Positions 7,788-16,310 of a stretch of 50,450 nt of DNA are shown piece by piece. The stretch is from an uncultured Succinivibrionaceae bacterium (GTDB lineage: Bacteria > Pseudomonadota > Gammaproteobacteria > Enterobacterales > Succinivibrionaceae). How positions within the stretch are numbered: the stretch's first letter is position 1; each line of letters begins with the position of its first letter. The position numbers and the translations under genes are program-made. Below the pieces are notes generated by a model. That model made no database searches, was not told the origin of the DNA, and saw nothing but the letters and a program-made list of their open reading frames with translations. Location: the NCBI GenBank assembly GCA_944390085.1, contig CALXOT010000027.1:1-50450 (forward strand), written 5' to 3'.

Positions 7788-9990
7788 GGGAGATCTCCTC
7801 ACTTGCGCTTGCGCAAAAGAAACTAATTTTAAAAAAAGGAATTATTTTTTTTTTTTTTTCCAAGTCCAACTGCTTATCAGACTGAGTAGCACTTGCAGTC
7901 TCAGCTTTCTGATTCGGACTTGTGGCTGTTACAGAGAAACGGGTAAAAATAGGGGTATCCTCAGATTTGTAGATTTTTTTAGCCAAGGCATCAGAAAAAT
8001 CACTGGCCACAGCTACAGCTTCATTCAAAAGAGCGTCCGGGAATTCAAAATCCTCAGGCAACTCATCAATATTTTCTATCTCAGGCTCGCCCATGTCCTT
8101 TAGCCGGGCATTAACGCTATTGAGGCGGAACAAATCATCGCTTTCCTTCATCGTGCGCCTTTCTGCTAAATTAACGGTCAGCACTTTACCTGCTTTACGT
8201 TCCAAATAGCGCTGCATTTCTTCTTTAATCAGACGGAAAGCTACATTGTTCTTTACTCGTTCTTCATGTTTAGCTGTCAGTTCTGGCACATAAGCGTCAA
8301 TATTAAGATATCCTTTATAGGCTGTAGGTTTGATCTTATCCCATGGCAAAGCATATGGCTCTGAGGCTTCACCGATTTCATCATCATCCACTTGTGGAGG
8401 AAAAGCTATGTCTGGACTTACCCCTTTAAGTTGGGTAGACCCACCGTTAATACGATAAAACTTGGCGATAGTATAGTGAATGGCACCAAGCTCAGTATTA
8501 GAAAAATCGTAGACTCGTGCTAACGGACGGTTTTGCTGAACCGTACCCTTACCAAAAGAATTGTCGCCTACAATAAGTGCCCTACCATAATCCCGCAGAG
8601 CTGCTGCCATGATCTCAGATGAAGATGCGGACAAGCGATTAATCAAAACAACTAATGGCCCCTGGTAAGCTACAGACGGATCCTCATCAGCTTGTGCCAT
8701 AACGTTACCTATGGCATCACGAACTTGTACCACCGGCCCCTCGTCAATAAACAATCCTGTTGACATGATAGCTTCAGGTAACAGTCCACCTCCATTTGAG
8801 CGCAGATCAATCACCAAAGCCTTAATGCCATCTTTAAGAAGTTTATCTATTTCGCGTTTGATATCTTTATGCAGATCAGTATAGAAGCTCTTAATAGAAA
8901 TGACACCAACTTTTGATCCTTGATATTCCTTAATTTCACCCTTGGCTTCGCGATCTTGTAACCTGATTTTGTCACGCACCAGCTCGACGGCAAAGGTGGC
9001 AGAACTTCCCCCGCCATCACGCTCTATTTCCAAAGTAACCTTGGTTCCTTTAGGTCCTTTGATCTTCTTTACCACGTCAGTCAGGCGCCAGCCAATAATA
9101 TCATCATAAGAGCCGTCCTCCTGACGTACACCAACAATCTTATCCTTGGGTTTCAGCTTTTTTGACAATTCAGCCGGAGAACCAGGCATTAACTCATTAA
9201 TAACAGTAAACTCATCTTCAGAAGAGAGCACTGCCCCGATTCCCTCTAAAGACAGATTTAAATCCTCATTAAAACTTTCACTGTCCACCGGGCTTAAGTA
9301 TGAGGTGTGAGGATCTATGGAACTGGCAAAAGCGTTCTCAAAAGTAGAGAAAACATCCTCAGAATTGGTCTGCGCAATTTTTGACAACGCAGCTTCATAG
9401 CGCCTGGTTAAACGCTCGCGAGCTTCTTTGTCTGTTTTATCATTAAGAATCTGATTTACGTATTCATTCTTGATTTCAGCCACCCACAATGCTCTAAGCT
9501 CTGAAGGGGTGTCAAAATATTTACTGTCCTTGCGATCATATTCCAAAGTTTCATGTGTACTAACATCAATTGAGTTTTTCACAAAATCTACAAAAAAAGA
9601 ATATTTCGCAAAACGGCGGCGCAAAGCATCGTTATACAGTTCGTATGGATAGCTTAAATCGCAAAAATTTAAGGCTCGCAGGATACGTGCACGGTTTGCA
9701 TGGATCTCATCGACCTCATCTTGCGTATATAAGCTTTTGTTATAGTCTAAAAAACTTAAATAACGATCAATAACGGTATCTGCAAATTGATCGTTAATTT
9801 CCACAGTTTTGTAATGTGCACGGATAAAGTAATTAGCTGTGCGCGAACATGCCAACTGATGCTGCTGCTCCTGACTGAGCACAGGAAGATCTTCCAACGT
9901 AGGAACTGTCAGCTTAGCTTCAGCTAACACGGCTGTACATAAGAGCACGGCTCCTAAAGCATATTTAGCAGTAAAACGCAGCACAGCCAC
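7741..9990 (-). CDS. prc: Carboxy-terminal processing (tail-specific) protease Prc
   Basis: Periplasmic protease that degrades or trims proteins from their C-terminus, including ssrA-tagged proteins and PBP3 in E. coli. A signal peptide (residues 1-25, ending AEA) is followed by the N-terminal helical domain, a PDZ domain (about 248-335) and the catalytic core, with SASSSEI (454-460) holding the nucleophile and Lys481 in FGKGTV as general base. The GTG start has GAGGA 7 bases upstream. As written it encodes 749 residues against about 682 in E. coli. The last 34 residues lie beyond a 15-A tract, look unlike any Prc tail, and overlap the start of pepN. With 14 A the protein would stop at 7842 after E-KKKK (715 residues). 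proQ-prc order is conserved. Confidence 0.95.
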   Translation of the reverse strand: MAVLRFTAKYALGAVLLCTAVLAEAKLTVPTLEDLPVLSQEQQHQLACSRTANYFIRAHYKTVEINDQFADTVIDRYLSFLDYNKSLYTQDEVDEIHANRARILRALNFCDLSYPYELYNDALRRRFAKYSFFVDFVKNSIDVSTHETLEYDRKDSKYFDTPSELRALWVAEIKNEYVNQILNDKTDKEARERLTRRYEAALSKIAQTNSEDVFSTFENAFASSIDPHTSYLSPVDSESFNEDLNLSLEGIGAVLSSEDEFTVINELMPGSPAELSKKLKPKDKIVGVRQEDGSYDDIIGWRLTDVVKKIKGPKGTKVTLEIERDGGGSSATFAVELVRDKIRLQDREAKGEIKEYQGSKVGVISIKSFYTDLHKDIKREIDKLLKDGIKALVIDLRSNGGGLLPEAIMSTGLFIDEGPVVQVRDAIGNVMAQADEDPSVAYQGPLVVLINRLSASSSEIMAAALRDYGRALIVGDNSFGKGTVQQNRPLARVYDFSNTELGAIHYTIAKFYRINGGSTQLKGVSPDIAFPPQVDDDEIGEASEPYALPWDKIKPTAYKGYLNIDAYVPELTAKHEERVKNNVAFRLIKEEMQRYLERKAGKVLTVNLAERRTMKESDDLFRLNSVNARLKDMGEPEIENIDELPEDFEFPDALLNEAVAVASDFSDALAKKIYKSEDTPIFTRFSVTATSPNQKAETASATQSDKQLDLEKKKKIIPFFKISFFCASASEEISHAFSKFLPGSKKIGL
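7845..7859 (-). repeat. 15-base A tract near the prc 3' end
   Basis: Fifteen T on the plus strand, that is fifteen A in the prc message. One A fewer brings TAA directly after the tract; fifteen sends translation on for 34 codons into pepN. Long A tracts are known sites of RNA polymerase slippage, of replication slippage and of sequencing error. Confidence 0.95.
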
Positions 9991-10035
9991 CTCAAAATCC
10001 TCAAATTAAAACAAATGTTAAAGAGAAAAGTTTGA

Positions 10036-11010
10036 CTAACTTTCTCTCTTAGTGGATACCGGGCGACCCGGTAATAACACACGATCAATAGGCAGCGACA
10101 TGATAAGTCCAGTTGACAGCTGAACCTTGACCGTGCCTCCTTCCGGTGCTGAAGTAACAGTACCCTTCATATAGTGGTTATTATTCAATACCAACACAGA
10201 GGTACCGACAGTTAACTCAGCTTCTGTAGCTTTGACACCAAAACTGCGACTGCCCATCATATTGCCACGTCGCACATGGGCTGCAGCGTTAACCCTAACC
10301 ATGGGTTTACGCGGTGAACGGGAGACAGATGATCCTGCTGTTTCAGCATCTCCCTCATTCTCATTATCATACTGGGGTCTGGGACGATTATTAAATCCTG
10401 GCTTTTTAAACTTATTGAATTTTCCGTTTTTATTAAAAGGCTTCTTGCCCTTATTATAAAAAGGTTTTTTACCAGCTGGCTTTTTATCGTCTTCGTTTAA
10501 CTTACCTTCTGCCTGAGCCTTTTCGCGTTCCTGCTTTTCTTCAAGTCGCTTCTTACGCTCTTCATTTATCTGTTCAAAGCGCTCTTTGGCATAAGTGCCA
10601 TGTTCTGCAGTTACTTCCTCGACCTCATTGCCCTGCAGATCGATACGCTTTGCCCCCTCGCGTACACTATAAAAATAACGCAAACGAGTGCAATACATAC
10701 GCACTGCAGCACGTAACTTGGAGGTAGTCATGCCAGGGAGATTAGGAACTTCTTTCTTAAGATCATCAAGAATACCGACCTTAAGCGGACGAGCATCTCC
10801 TTCCCGGATAAATGCTTTAGGAAAATGCTCATACAAGACCTCTAGCGCTGCTTTTATATGTTCAGCGCGAGAACCACCTTCAGGAGTGTTTTTTTGCTCT
10901 TCAGTATCTATCTGTGCCTGGGCAGAGGGCTGAACTGATGAAACCTGCTGAACTTCAGCTGTTGAGTCGGATGCTACAGCTGTGTTTTCAATATTATCCT
11001 GAGTTTCCAT
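10036..11010 (-). CDS. proQ: RNA chaperone ProQ
   Basis: ProQ binds structured small RNAs and mRNA 3' ends. The FinO/ProQ domain lies at about residues 50-150 of the 324-residue product: an ALEVLYEHFPKAFIREG helix, RPLKVGILDDLKKE, and a RAAVRMYCTRLRYFYSV block match E. coli ProQ closely. A long Lys/Glu-rich linker with repeated KKPF and NKF units follows, and a C-terminal Tudor-like domain (VGTSVLVLNNN ... VQLSTGLIMSLP) ends it. It is longer than E. coli ProQ (232) because of a 50-residue acidic, Gln/Ser-rich N-terminus and the linker. I use ATG 11010, which has AGGAG 7 bases upstream; the frame stays open to 11091 but without a ribosome site. prc follows 45 bases later. Confidence 0.93.
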   Translation of the reverse strand: METQDNIENTAVASDSTAEVQQVSSVQPSAQAQIDTEEQKNTPEGGSRAEHIKAALEVLYEHFPKAFIREGDARPLKVGILDDLKKEVPNLPGMTTSKLRAAVRMYCTRLRYFYSVREGAKRIDLQGNEVEEVTAEHGTYAKERFEQINEERKKRLEEKQEREKAQAEGKLNEDDKKPAGKKPFYNKGKKPFNKNGKFNKFKKPGFNNRPRPQYDNENEGDAETAGSSVSRSPRKPMVRVNAAAHVRRGNMMGSRSFGVKATEAELTVGTSVLVLNNNHYMKGTVTSAPEGGTVKVQLSTGLIMSLPIDRVLLPGRPVSTKRES

Positions 11011-11393
11011 GAAGAAGCTCCTAAAATAAAAATTTAAATCTGCTAAAAGCCAAAAAACGCAGATTGCCAAAGACAGCTTTGGCTGCGTCACAGCGCATTG
11101 TACAACATGCCATCAGTAAAAACATGTTTTTGCCCTCGTCTAGTGCGTAAAATAAAGTTTCTAGTAGCCCCCCATTTCCTGTATTGCTGCCACTGCTCTT
11201 TTTTATCTATTTGCTGTGATTTTTTGTCAAAACAACACTTAAACAAACATAAAAATTTACGTGATCTAAGATTTTGCCTAAAATCATGTGGTGGTATGAA
11301 ATTCAATTAACCTGCAATCAGACAAACAAATCAGCAAAATACAACCTAGAAAAAACCAGACGATCAACCTTTAAGCCAAAAGACATCTCTACC
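11011..11393. other. Divergent intergenic region proQ / metallophosphoesterase
   Basis: About 380 bases between two divergent genes. Short open frames occur on both strands (11088-11306 minus, 11098-11310 plus), but they are Cys/Phe/Lys-rich, lack ribosome sites and match nothing I know. Promoters for both flanking genes must lie here; none stands out. Confidence 0.5.
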
Positions 11394-12581
11394 ATGCAAA
11401 ATATTTCTTTAATTTTTATCATTATAGTTATGCTGTCAGCGGGCACTGCATTTTATGGGATGTTGCACCCGCTCAGGCAACTGCGTCTAAATTGGAAGCA
11501 TGCTTTAGGGCTCTCATCAATAGTAGCTCTGCTCTCTGGATTGCATCAGGCACTACTTTCACTTGGGAATTATTATGATTTAGGTCTATTTTCAAACTTA
11601 CTCTATCTCACCGCCTTTGCTGCTAATTTTGGCATTTTTGCTTTGCCCATAGCACTGTGTACCGATATCATTCTGAGTATGATCCGGTTAATCAAAGGCC
11701 CAGTTCTGACAACCCCCAAAGTCCTTTGTGTAAGGCGTTTTTATGGCTCTGCCTTGTTGCTCATCATCAGTCTGACCAGTGCCGTATCACTATACCAGGC
11801 ATATAAGGCTCCTGAACTTAAACTGCAAACCATCTATATACAAGATCTTCATCCCGATCTTAACGGTTTTACTATTGCTCAGGTAAGCGATATCCATTCT
11901 TCACCTTTTTTCCGGCAACAGCGTTCAGAACAATGTGTATCCCTTCTTAAATCTGCAGCACCGAATCTTATTGTCTTCACCGGAGATCAGGTAGATGGCA
12001 CACCGCAGATGCGAGATGATGATCTCAAGCCCTTTCTGCACTTAAGTGCTCCTACCGGGATTTTTTATATCCCTGGCAATCATGAGTACATCACGGGACT
12101 TAGACCATGGAAACAATGGTACAGTGAAAACAATCTGCATTTTTTGATTAATGAAAGCAGGCAAGTGTCACAGGGCAATGCTCTTATTAGTATCATCGGA
12201 CTTGATGATGATAGCGGTGCCAAAGCTGCAGAGCCGGGATTTTCAGGACCAGATCTAAAAAAAGCACTGCTTACATTGCCTGAAAAAAGAGATGATTTCA
12301 GACTGCTGCTTGCGCATCAGCCTCGCCAGGCCAGATACTATGCACAAGCCGATTCAACCATAGACCTAATGCTATCAGGACATACCCACGGTGGGCAAGT
12401 TCCTCTATTAAACCTAATGACAGAAGCTGCCAACGACGGTTTTTTAAAAGGGCTATATCAGATAGGTTCAATGCAACTTTACGTCAGCGAAGGTGCAGGA
12501 CTATGGCAGGGGTTCTGCGCCAGGTTAGGAACTTCATCTGAGATCACCATCTTCACCCTACGCCCTGCCCACGCGACTTAA
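11394..12581 (+). CDS. Membrane-anchored metallophosphoesterase (YkuE/YaeI-like)
   Basis: Calcineurin-type phosphoesterase with an N-terminal membrane part. The 395-residue product has about four hydrophobic segments in its first 145 residues, then the full set of dinuclear metal motifs: QVSDIH, FTGDQVD, PGNHEY, and SGHTHGGQ near the C-terminus. Relatives such as E. coli YaeI and Bacillus YkuE act on the membrane or cell surface, and YaeI can act on UDP-diacylglucosamine; the substrate here cannot be told. I prefer ATG 11394 because the upstream frame (from 11274) encodes a hydrophilic non-family extension. The site before this ATG is weak. Confidence 0.85.
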   Translation: MQNISLIFIIIVMLSAGTAFYGMLHPLRQLRLNWKHALGLSSIVALLSGLHQALLSLGNYYDLGLFSNLLYLTAFAANFGIFALPIALCTDIILSMIRLIKGPVLTTPKVLCVRRFYGSALLLIISLTSAVSLYQAYKAPELKLQTIYIQDLHPDLNGFTIAQVSDIHSSPFFRQQRSEQCVSLLKSAAPNLIVFTGDQVDGTPQMRDDDLKPFLHLSAPTGIFYIPGNHEYITGLRPWKQWYSENNLHFLINESRQVSQGNALISIIGLDDDSGAKAAEPGFSGPDLKKALLTLPEKRDDFRLLLAHQPRQARYYAQADSTIDLMLSGHTHGGQVPLLNLMTEAANDGFLKGLYQIGSMQLYVSEGAGLWQGFCARLGTSSEITIFTLRPAHAT

Positions 12582-12627
12582 CTGATTTCTGCTACAATCA
12601 GGGCAGTTTTTACACAGGAGTGAAGTA

Positions 12628-13266
12628 ATGACACAGATCACTAGGCTGCAGCCTGACTGCCCACCTGACGCACATAAAGTTATTCGTGAGCCAGAAAACA
12701 AACTTAACGCACTGATTGCTGTACGTCTTGAGGATGAGGAGATTGAGAAATACGGTGCGGCTGATACTGCAGAAGTAATGGCTTTAATGAGTGCCACTCC
12801 CAACATTATCTGCAGCAGCAAATGCGCTGATGCCCTGCGTGCCCAGGCGGAAGCTGCAGAGATCAAACCGAACTTTATCAGGGTTTCACAAAATGATGCC
12901 TGTATTCTCTATCCTGACGGAGCCCAAAGCGAGCAAATCAAATTCTATGATTTAGCTGGAAATTATCTTAATTTTAAAGGTTTTCTTTCCTTACTTAGTG
13001 AAAAGTGCATCATCAGTGTTGACACTTTGTCCATGCTGATTTTGCGATCTATTTCCACTGTATACCCATGGGATAAATTGCTTGCAGGCGATTTTGTCAG
13101 GCAATATCTTAAAGCCTGCGAAAACTTGAACGCAAAAGATCGCGAACTTCTTACTGATATTCGTTATGGCCGTGTATCTAGCGATATCAAACAAAAAGAA
13201 CCATCCGCATATCAATTCCTACGTTTAGAACGCAAATTGTTCTTGCAATATCCGTCTGACGACTAA
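12628..13266 (+). CDS. Unrecognised 212-residue cytoplasmic protein, upstream of dapE
   Basis: I do not recognise this protein. It has no signal peptide or membrane segment. The first half looks alpha/beta (LNALIAVRLEDEEIEKYG, then NIICSSKCADALRAQA, and a NDACILYPDG strand), and the second half is helical. Four cysteines are scattered and form no metal motif. A clear AGGAG sits 7 bases before the ATG, and dapE starts 13 bases after the stop, so the pair is almost surely one operon. In many gammaproteobacteria the slot before dapE holds an ArsC/YffB-type gene; this one is not that family. It may be a lineage-specific gene. Confidence 0.75.
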   Translation: MTQITRLQPDCPPDAHKVIREPENKLNALIAVRLEDEEIEKYGAADTAEVMALMSATPNIICSSKCADALRAQAEAAEIKPNFIRVSQNDACILYPDGAQSEQIKFYDLAGNYLNFKGFLSLLSEKCIISVDTLSMLILRSISTVYPWDKLLAGDFVRQYLKACENLNAKDRELLTDIRYGRVSSDIKQKEPSAYQFLRLERKLFLQYPSDD

Positions 13267-13279
13267 GGAGCACCAGATC

Positions 13280-14434
13280 GTGGCTGGGCAAAATTTTTCT
13301 GATACCGTTAACTTGGCTGCCCGCCTGATAAGGCGGCGCAGCATTACTCCGCTTGATGAGGGGTGCCAGGATCTTATCTATTCTTATTTAAAGCCTCTTA
13401 ACTTTCGTACAGAAGCTTTCTATCAGGATGGCACAGTTAATCTATTGGCTTTACATGGCAAAGGATCGCCTTTTATACTTTTTTTAGGTCATAGCGATGT
13501 AGTGCCACCAGGTGCTGAAGATAAATGGGATCATCCACCTTTTGCCGCAGATATTATCTCAGTTAACGGCTCCCCTGTACTATACGGACGCGGAGCTGCA
13601 GACATGAAGGGTTCTGATGCAGCCATGACTATTGCTCTGCGTGATTTTGTGCAGCAATATCCTAATCACCCAGGCACAGTTGGCCTGCTTATCACTTCTA
13701 ATGAAGAAGGTGATGGCGCCGGCGGCATAAAATATGTTGCAGAAAAACTAAAAAATATGAGCTTGATACCTGACTATTGTCTGGTAGGCGAACCGTCCTG
13801 CGCCACACAGCTTGGCGACACCATTAAAATCGGACGTCGTGGTTCGTTGACTGCACATATCACGGTCAAAGGCCGCCAGGGACACGTGGCTTATCCTGAA
13901 CGACTAATTAATCCACTGCATCAGGCGGCAGCATTGATTGCCAGACTGATGGAACCATTAGATGAGGGTAGCACTGACTTTCCTCCCACAACTTTTGAGT
14001 GTACAAATATCAAAGGTGGAACTGGCGCTGAGAACGTTGTCCCAGATGAGTGCTGGTTTATGTGCAACTGGCGCTTTAATAATTTGCAAAGCGCCGAGAG
14101 CATCGAATCCCAGGTCAAAAAAGTTGTAGCCAGCTTACACCTGAACTGTGACCTGAAATTTGTTTTAAACGGCGAGCCTTTTTTATGTCCACGTGCTGAG
14201 TTATGCCTGAAATTGCAGCAAGCTATCGAACAAGTCTGTAAGATAAAGCCAGTTCTCTCCACTGCTGGTGGTACTTCAGACGGGAGGTTTATTGCTCCTC
14301 TAGGAACACAAGTGCTAGAATTTGGGCCTTGCTCTGCAACTATTCATCAGATAAATGAAAGGGTAAGCGTGACAGATCTCGACACTTTAAGACAAGTCTA
14401 TCAAGTCTTATTGGAAAAGATCTGTCTTGACTGA
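13280..14434 (+). CDS. dapE: Succinyl-diaminopimelate desuccinylase
   Basis: DapE hydrolyses N-succinyl-LL-diaminopimelate, giving the precursor of meso-DAP and lysine. It is an M20 di-zinc enzyme. The 384 residues (E. coli 375) show LGHSDVVPPG (metal His), GRGAADMKG (bridging Asp), TSNEEGDG (catalytic Glu and metal Glu), VGEPS, GTSDGRF, and the ATIHQINE end motif (last metal His) that separates DapE from ArgE. The start is GTG with AAGGAG 9 bases upstream. It shares an operon with the preceding unknown gene and faces trxB convergently. Confidence 0.95.
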   Translation: MAGQNFSDTVNLAARLIRRRSITPLDEGCQDLIYSYLKPLNFRTEAFYQDGTVNLLALHGKGSPFILFLGHSDVVPPGAEDKWDHPPFAADIISVNGSPVLYGRGAADMKGSDAAMTIALRDFVQQYPNHPGTVGLLITSNEEGDGAGGIKYVAEKLKNMSLIPDYCLVGEPSCATQLGDTIKIGRRGSLTAHITVKGRQGHVAYPERLINPLHQAAALIARLMEPLDEGSTDFPPTTFECTNIKGGTGAENVVPDECWFMCNWRFNNLQSAESIESQVKKVVASLHLNCDLKFVLNGEPFLCPRAELCLKLQQAIEQVCKIKPVLSTAGGTSDGRFIAPLGTQVLEFGPCSATIHQINERVSVTDLDTLRQVYQVLLEKICLD

Positions 14435-14499
14435 CAGTGCGCAACAATACAGCCAAAGACAAGCTGCAGCATGTGTCCAGAATAGAAGTAACGCATAGG

Positions 14500-14527
14500 A
14501 GGGTGACCCCCGTGGTGGGGTCACCCT
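14500..14527. terminator. Strong hairpin between convergent dapE and trxB
   Basis: Arms AGGGTGACCCC (14500-14510) and GGGGTCACCCT (14517-14527) pair perfectly over 11 bp around a 6-base loop. It stands between the ends of two convergent genes, so a role in stopping both transcripts is likely, but neither side has a T run typical of an intrinsic terminator. It could instead stabilise mRNA ends. Confidence 0.55.
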
Positions 14528-14541
14528 AGTAACATGGCAAA

Positions 14542-15477
14542 TCAGGCCAGCAAATAGTGCTCGGCATCCAGTGCGGCCTTGCAGCCTGAGCCTGCAGAGG
14601 TGATCGCCTGACGATAAATACGATCCGCACAATCCCCAGCTGCAAAAACACCTGGCTGCGAGGTTGCAGTGTCGCTTCCCTGTCCTACTACTATAAATCC
14701 AGCCTCATCAAGTTTGAGCTCAGACTTAAAGAGCTCAGTTTGCGGCATATGCCCTACTGCAGCAAAGATTCCAGCCACAGGCAGATCAAAAACCCGATCC
14801 TGCTGCTTGATCCGCGCGGCAGTCACCCGATTGCCATCCCCAATTACCTCTGTAACCACTGCATTTAAGATAAACTCAGCTTTACCATCGCTTATCTTTT
14901 GCTTAAATTTATCCACCATTACCGCCTCAGCCCTAAAGCCCTCACGGCGGTGAATAAGATATACTTTGGCACACATTTGCGTAAGGAAAAGTGCCTCTAC
15001 AAAAGCAGCAGAGCCTCCCCCAACAATTGCAACCTCCTTACCCCTAAAGAAAAAGCCATCGCAGGTTGCACAAGCAGATACACCGCGTCCCTTATACTCA
15101 TCCTCTCCAGGCACCTGCAAATAGCGAGGAGATGCACCGGTAGCAATGATCACGGACTTGCTCTTTAATACCTTGCCAGAACCTAAAGTTAAAGTTTTTA
15201 CTGCTCCTGCAAGTTCAGCTTTTACTACCTTATCTGACAAAAAAACTGTCCCCAAAGCTTTGGCATGATCCTGCAACTTAGCCATCAGATCAAAGCCTGA
15301 CGGAGAACCAAGAGCACCAGGCCAATTTTCAATTTCCGGAGTGGTTACCAGCTGACCTCCAGGCACATCACCTGCCACCAGCACCGGTTGTAAATTTGCA
15401 CGGCTGGCATAAATACCGGCAGCACATCCGGCAGGGCCGGAGCCAATAATGACAACATTCAACAGTTCTTCCGTCAT
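14542..15477 (-). CDS. trxB: Thioredoxin reductase
   Basis: NADPH-dependent flavoenzyme that reduces thioredoxin in the cytoplasm. The 311 residues (E. coli about 320) contain the FAD-binding GSGPAGCAAGIYASRA (12-27), the redox-active CATC pair (about 137-140), the NADPH-binding GGGSAAFVEAL and HRREGFRAE, and the C-terminal GVFAAGDCADRIYRQ FAD motif. The NADPH motif has Phe-Val where many TrxB have Ser-Ala-x-E, which is a small deviation. The ATG is preceded by GAGG at 7 bases. It starts 12 bases after the stop of the ZraP-like periplasmic gene and is probably cotranscribed with it. Confidence 0.95.
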   Translation of the reverse strand: MTEELLNVVIIGSGPAGCAAGIYASRANLQPVLVAGDVPGGQLVTTPEIENWPGALGSPSGFDLMAKLQDHAKALGTVFLSDKVVKAELAGAVKTLTLGSGKVLKSKSVIIATGASPRYLQVPGEDEYKGRGVSACATCDGFFFRGKEVAIVGGGSAAFVEALFLTQMCAKVYLIHRREGFRAEAVMVDKFKQKISDGKAEFILNAVVTEVIGDGNRVTAARIKQQDRVFDLPVAGIFAAVGHMPQTELFKSELKLDEAGFIVVGQGSDTATSQPGVFAAGDCADRIYRQAITSAGSGCKAALDAEHYLLA

Positions 15478-15489
15478 ACTTAAACCTCA

Positions 15490-16230
15490 TTACCAATGAT
15501 GCCAATTACGATGATGGCGCATATAGTGATGCGGTCTGCGCCCATCCTGATAGCAAGGAGGCAAGGCCGCAGTACCATTGTCCTCACTATATTGTTGCAT
15601 AAGAGCATCATATTGCGCATCAAGACGATTTTTTAAATCAACTACAGTCCTGGACTGGGTTCTGATTTCTGCAGCTGTAGCACTACCGTTTTGTTGCATA
15701 CTGCGTAATACATTGCGCTCAACGTAGAGCAGATCTTCAAGTTTTTCTATTTCATCAGTTTGCTTACTATAGCGATTATCAGTCAGAATCTGAGCCATAC
15801 CACCATTATAATACGGGCAATCCGGACCATATCCCCTGCCATCATGCCACATGCGGTGATAACGGGGCGACGGAGGTGTCCCCCAATTGTCAGCATAAGC
15901 CGGAGCATATCCTTGCGGAGCCTCCATCACTATCACTGGACGAGGTGCAGGTATGGGACGTCCCTCAGGCACTAACCCAGGGCGAGCCGGAGGAGGAGGA
16001 GGCAGCTGCCGGTAAGAGCCATCACCTACAATCACCTCAGGACCAAAGCCCTGCGGGAGATGTGATGCCCCTGGAGGAACCGGAGGCACCGGAATGTCAG
16101 CTTGTGCAATCTCCTGCGGTGCAGTACGTGCCAGCACGACATCATCTGCAGCCAAAGCCTGTAACGGCAGCACCATTGCTCCGACAGCCCCTGCTGCCAC
16201 AAAGGCTAATACAGTTTTTTTGATAACCAT
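15490..16230 (-). CDS. Pro-rich, His-rich periplasmic protein with ZraP/Spy-like helical segment
   Basis: A signal peptide (1-27, ending ALA) leads a 246-residue protein. Residues 40-110 are proline-rich (PVPPVPPG and PPPPPARPG). Residues about 148-215 form two charged helices, one around EKLEDLLYVERNVLRSM and one around RTVVDLKNRLDAQYDALM, resembling the helical hairpin of ZraP/Spy/CnrX-type periplasmic metal or stress chaperones. The last 17 residues hold six His among RRPHHYMRHHRNWHHW, a plausible metal-binding tail. An RBS AGGGA precedes the ATG. It heads an operon with trxB, which hints at a link to redox or metal stress. Family membership is inferred from pattern; the function is not established. 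Confidence 0.65.
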   Translation of the reverse strand: MVIKKTVLAFVAAGAVGAMVLPLQALAADDVVLARTAPQEIAQADIPVPPVPPGASHLPQGFGPEVIVGDGSYRQLPPPPPARPGLVPEGRPIPAPRPVIVMEAPQGYAPAYADNWGTPPSPRYHRMWHDGRGYGPDCPYYNGGMAQILTDNRYSKQTDEIEKLEDLLYVERNVLRSMQQNGSATAAEIRTQSRTVVDLKNRLDAQYDALMQQYSEDNGTAALPPCYQDGRRPHHYMRHHRNWHHW

Positions 16231-16310
16231 AAAAATGTCCCTTTTTGTTTGTCTGAAAAGAATGTTCTAACAGAACTGATTGTTCATGTATTTACTTTAT
16301 GCGCTCTGAC

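Noticed and set aside
11088-11310. Small frames on both strands in the proQ upstream gap
   Set aside because: Overlap each other, lack ribosome sites, and composition is not gene-like.
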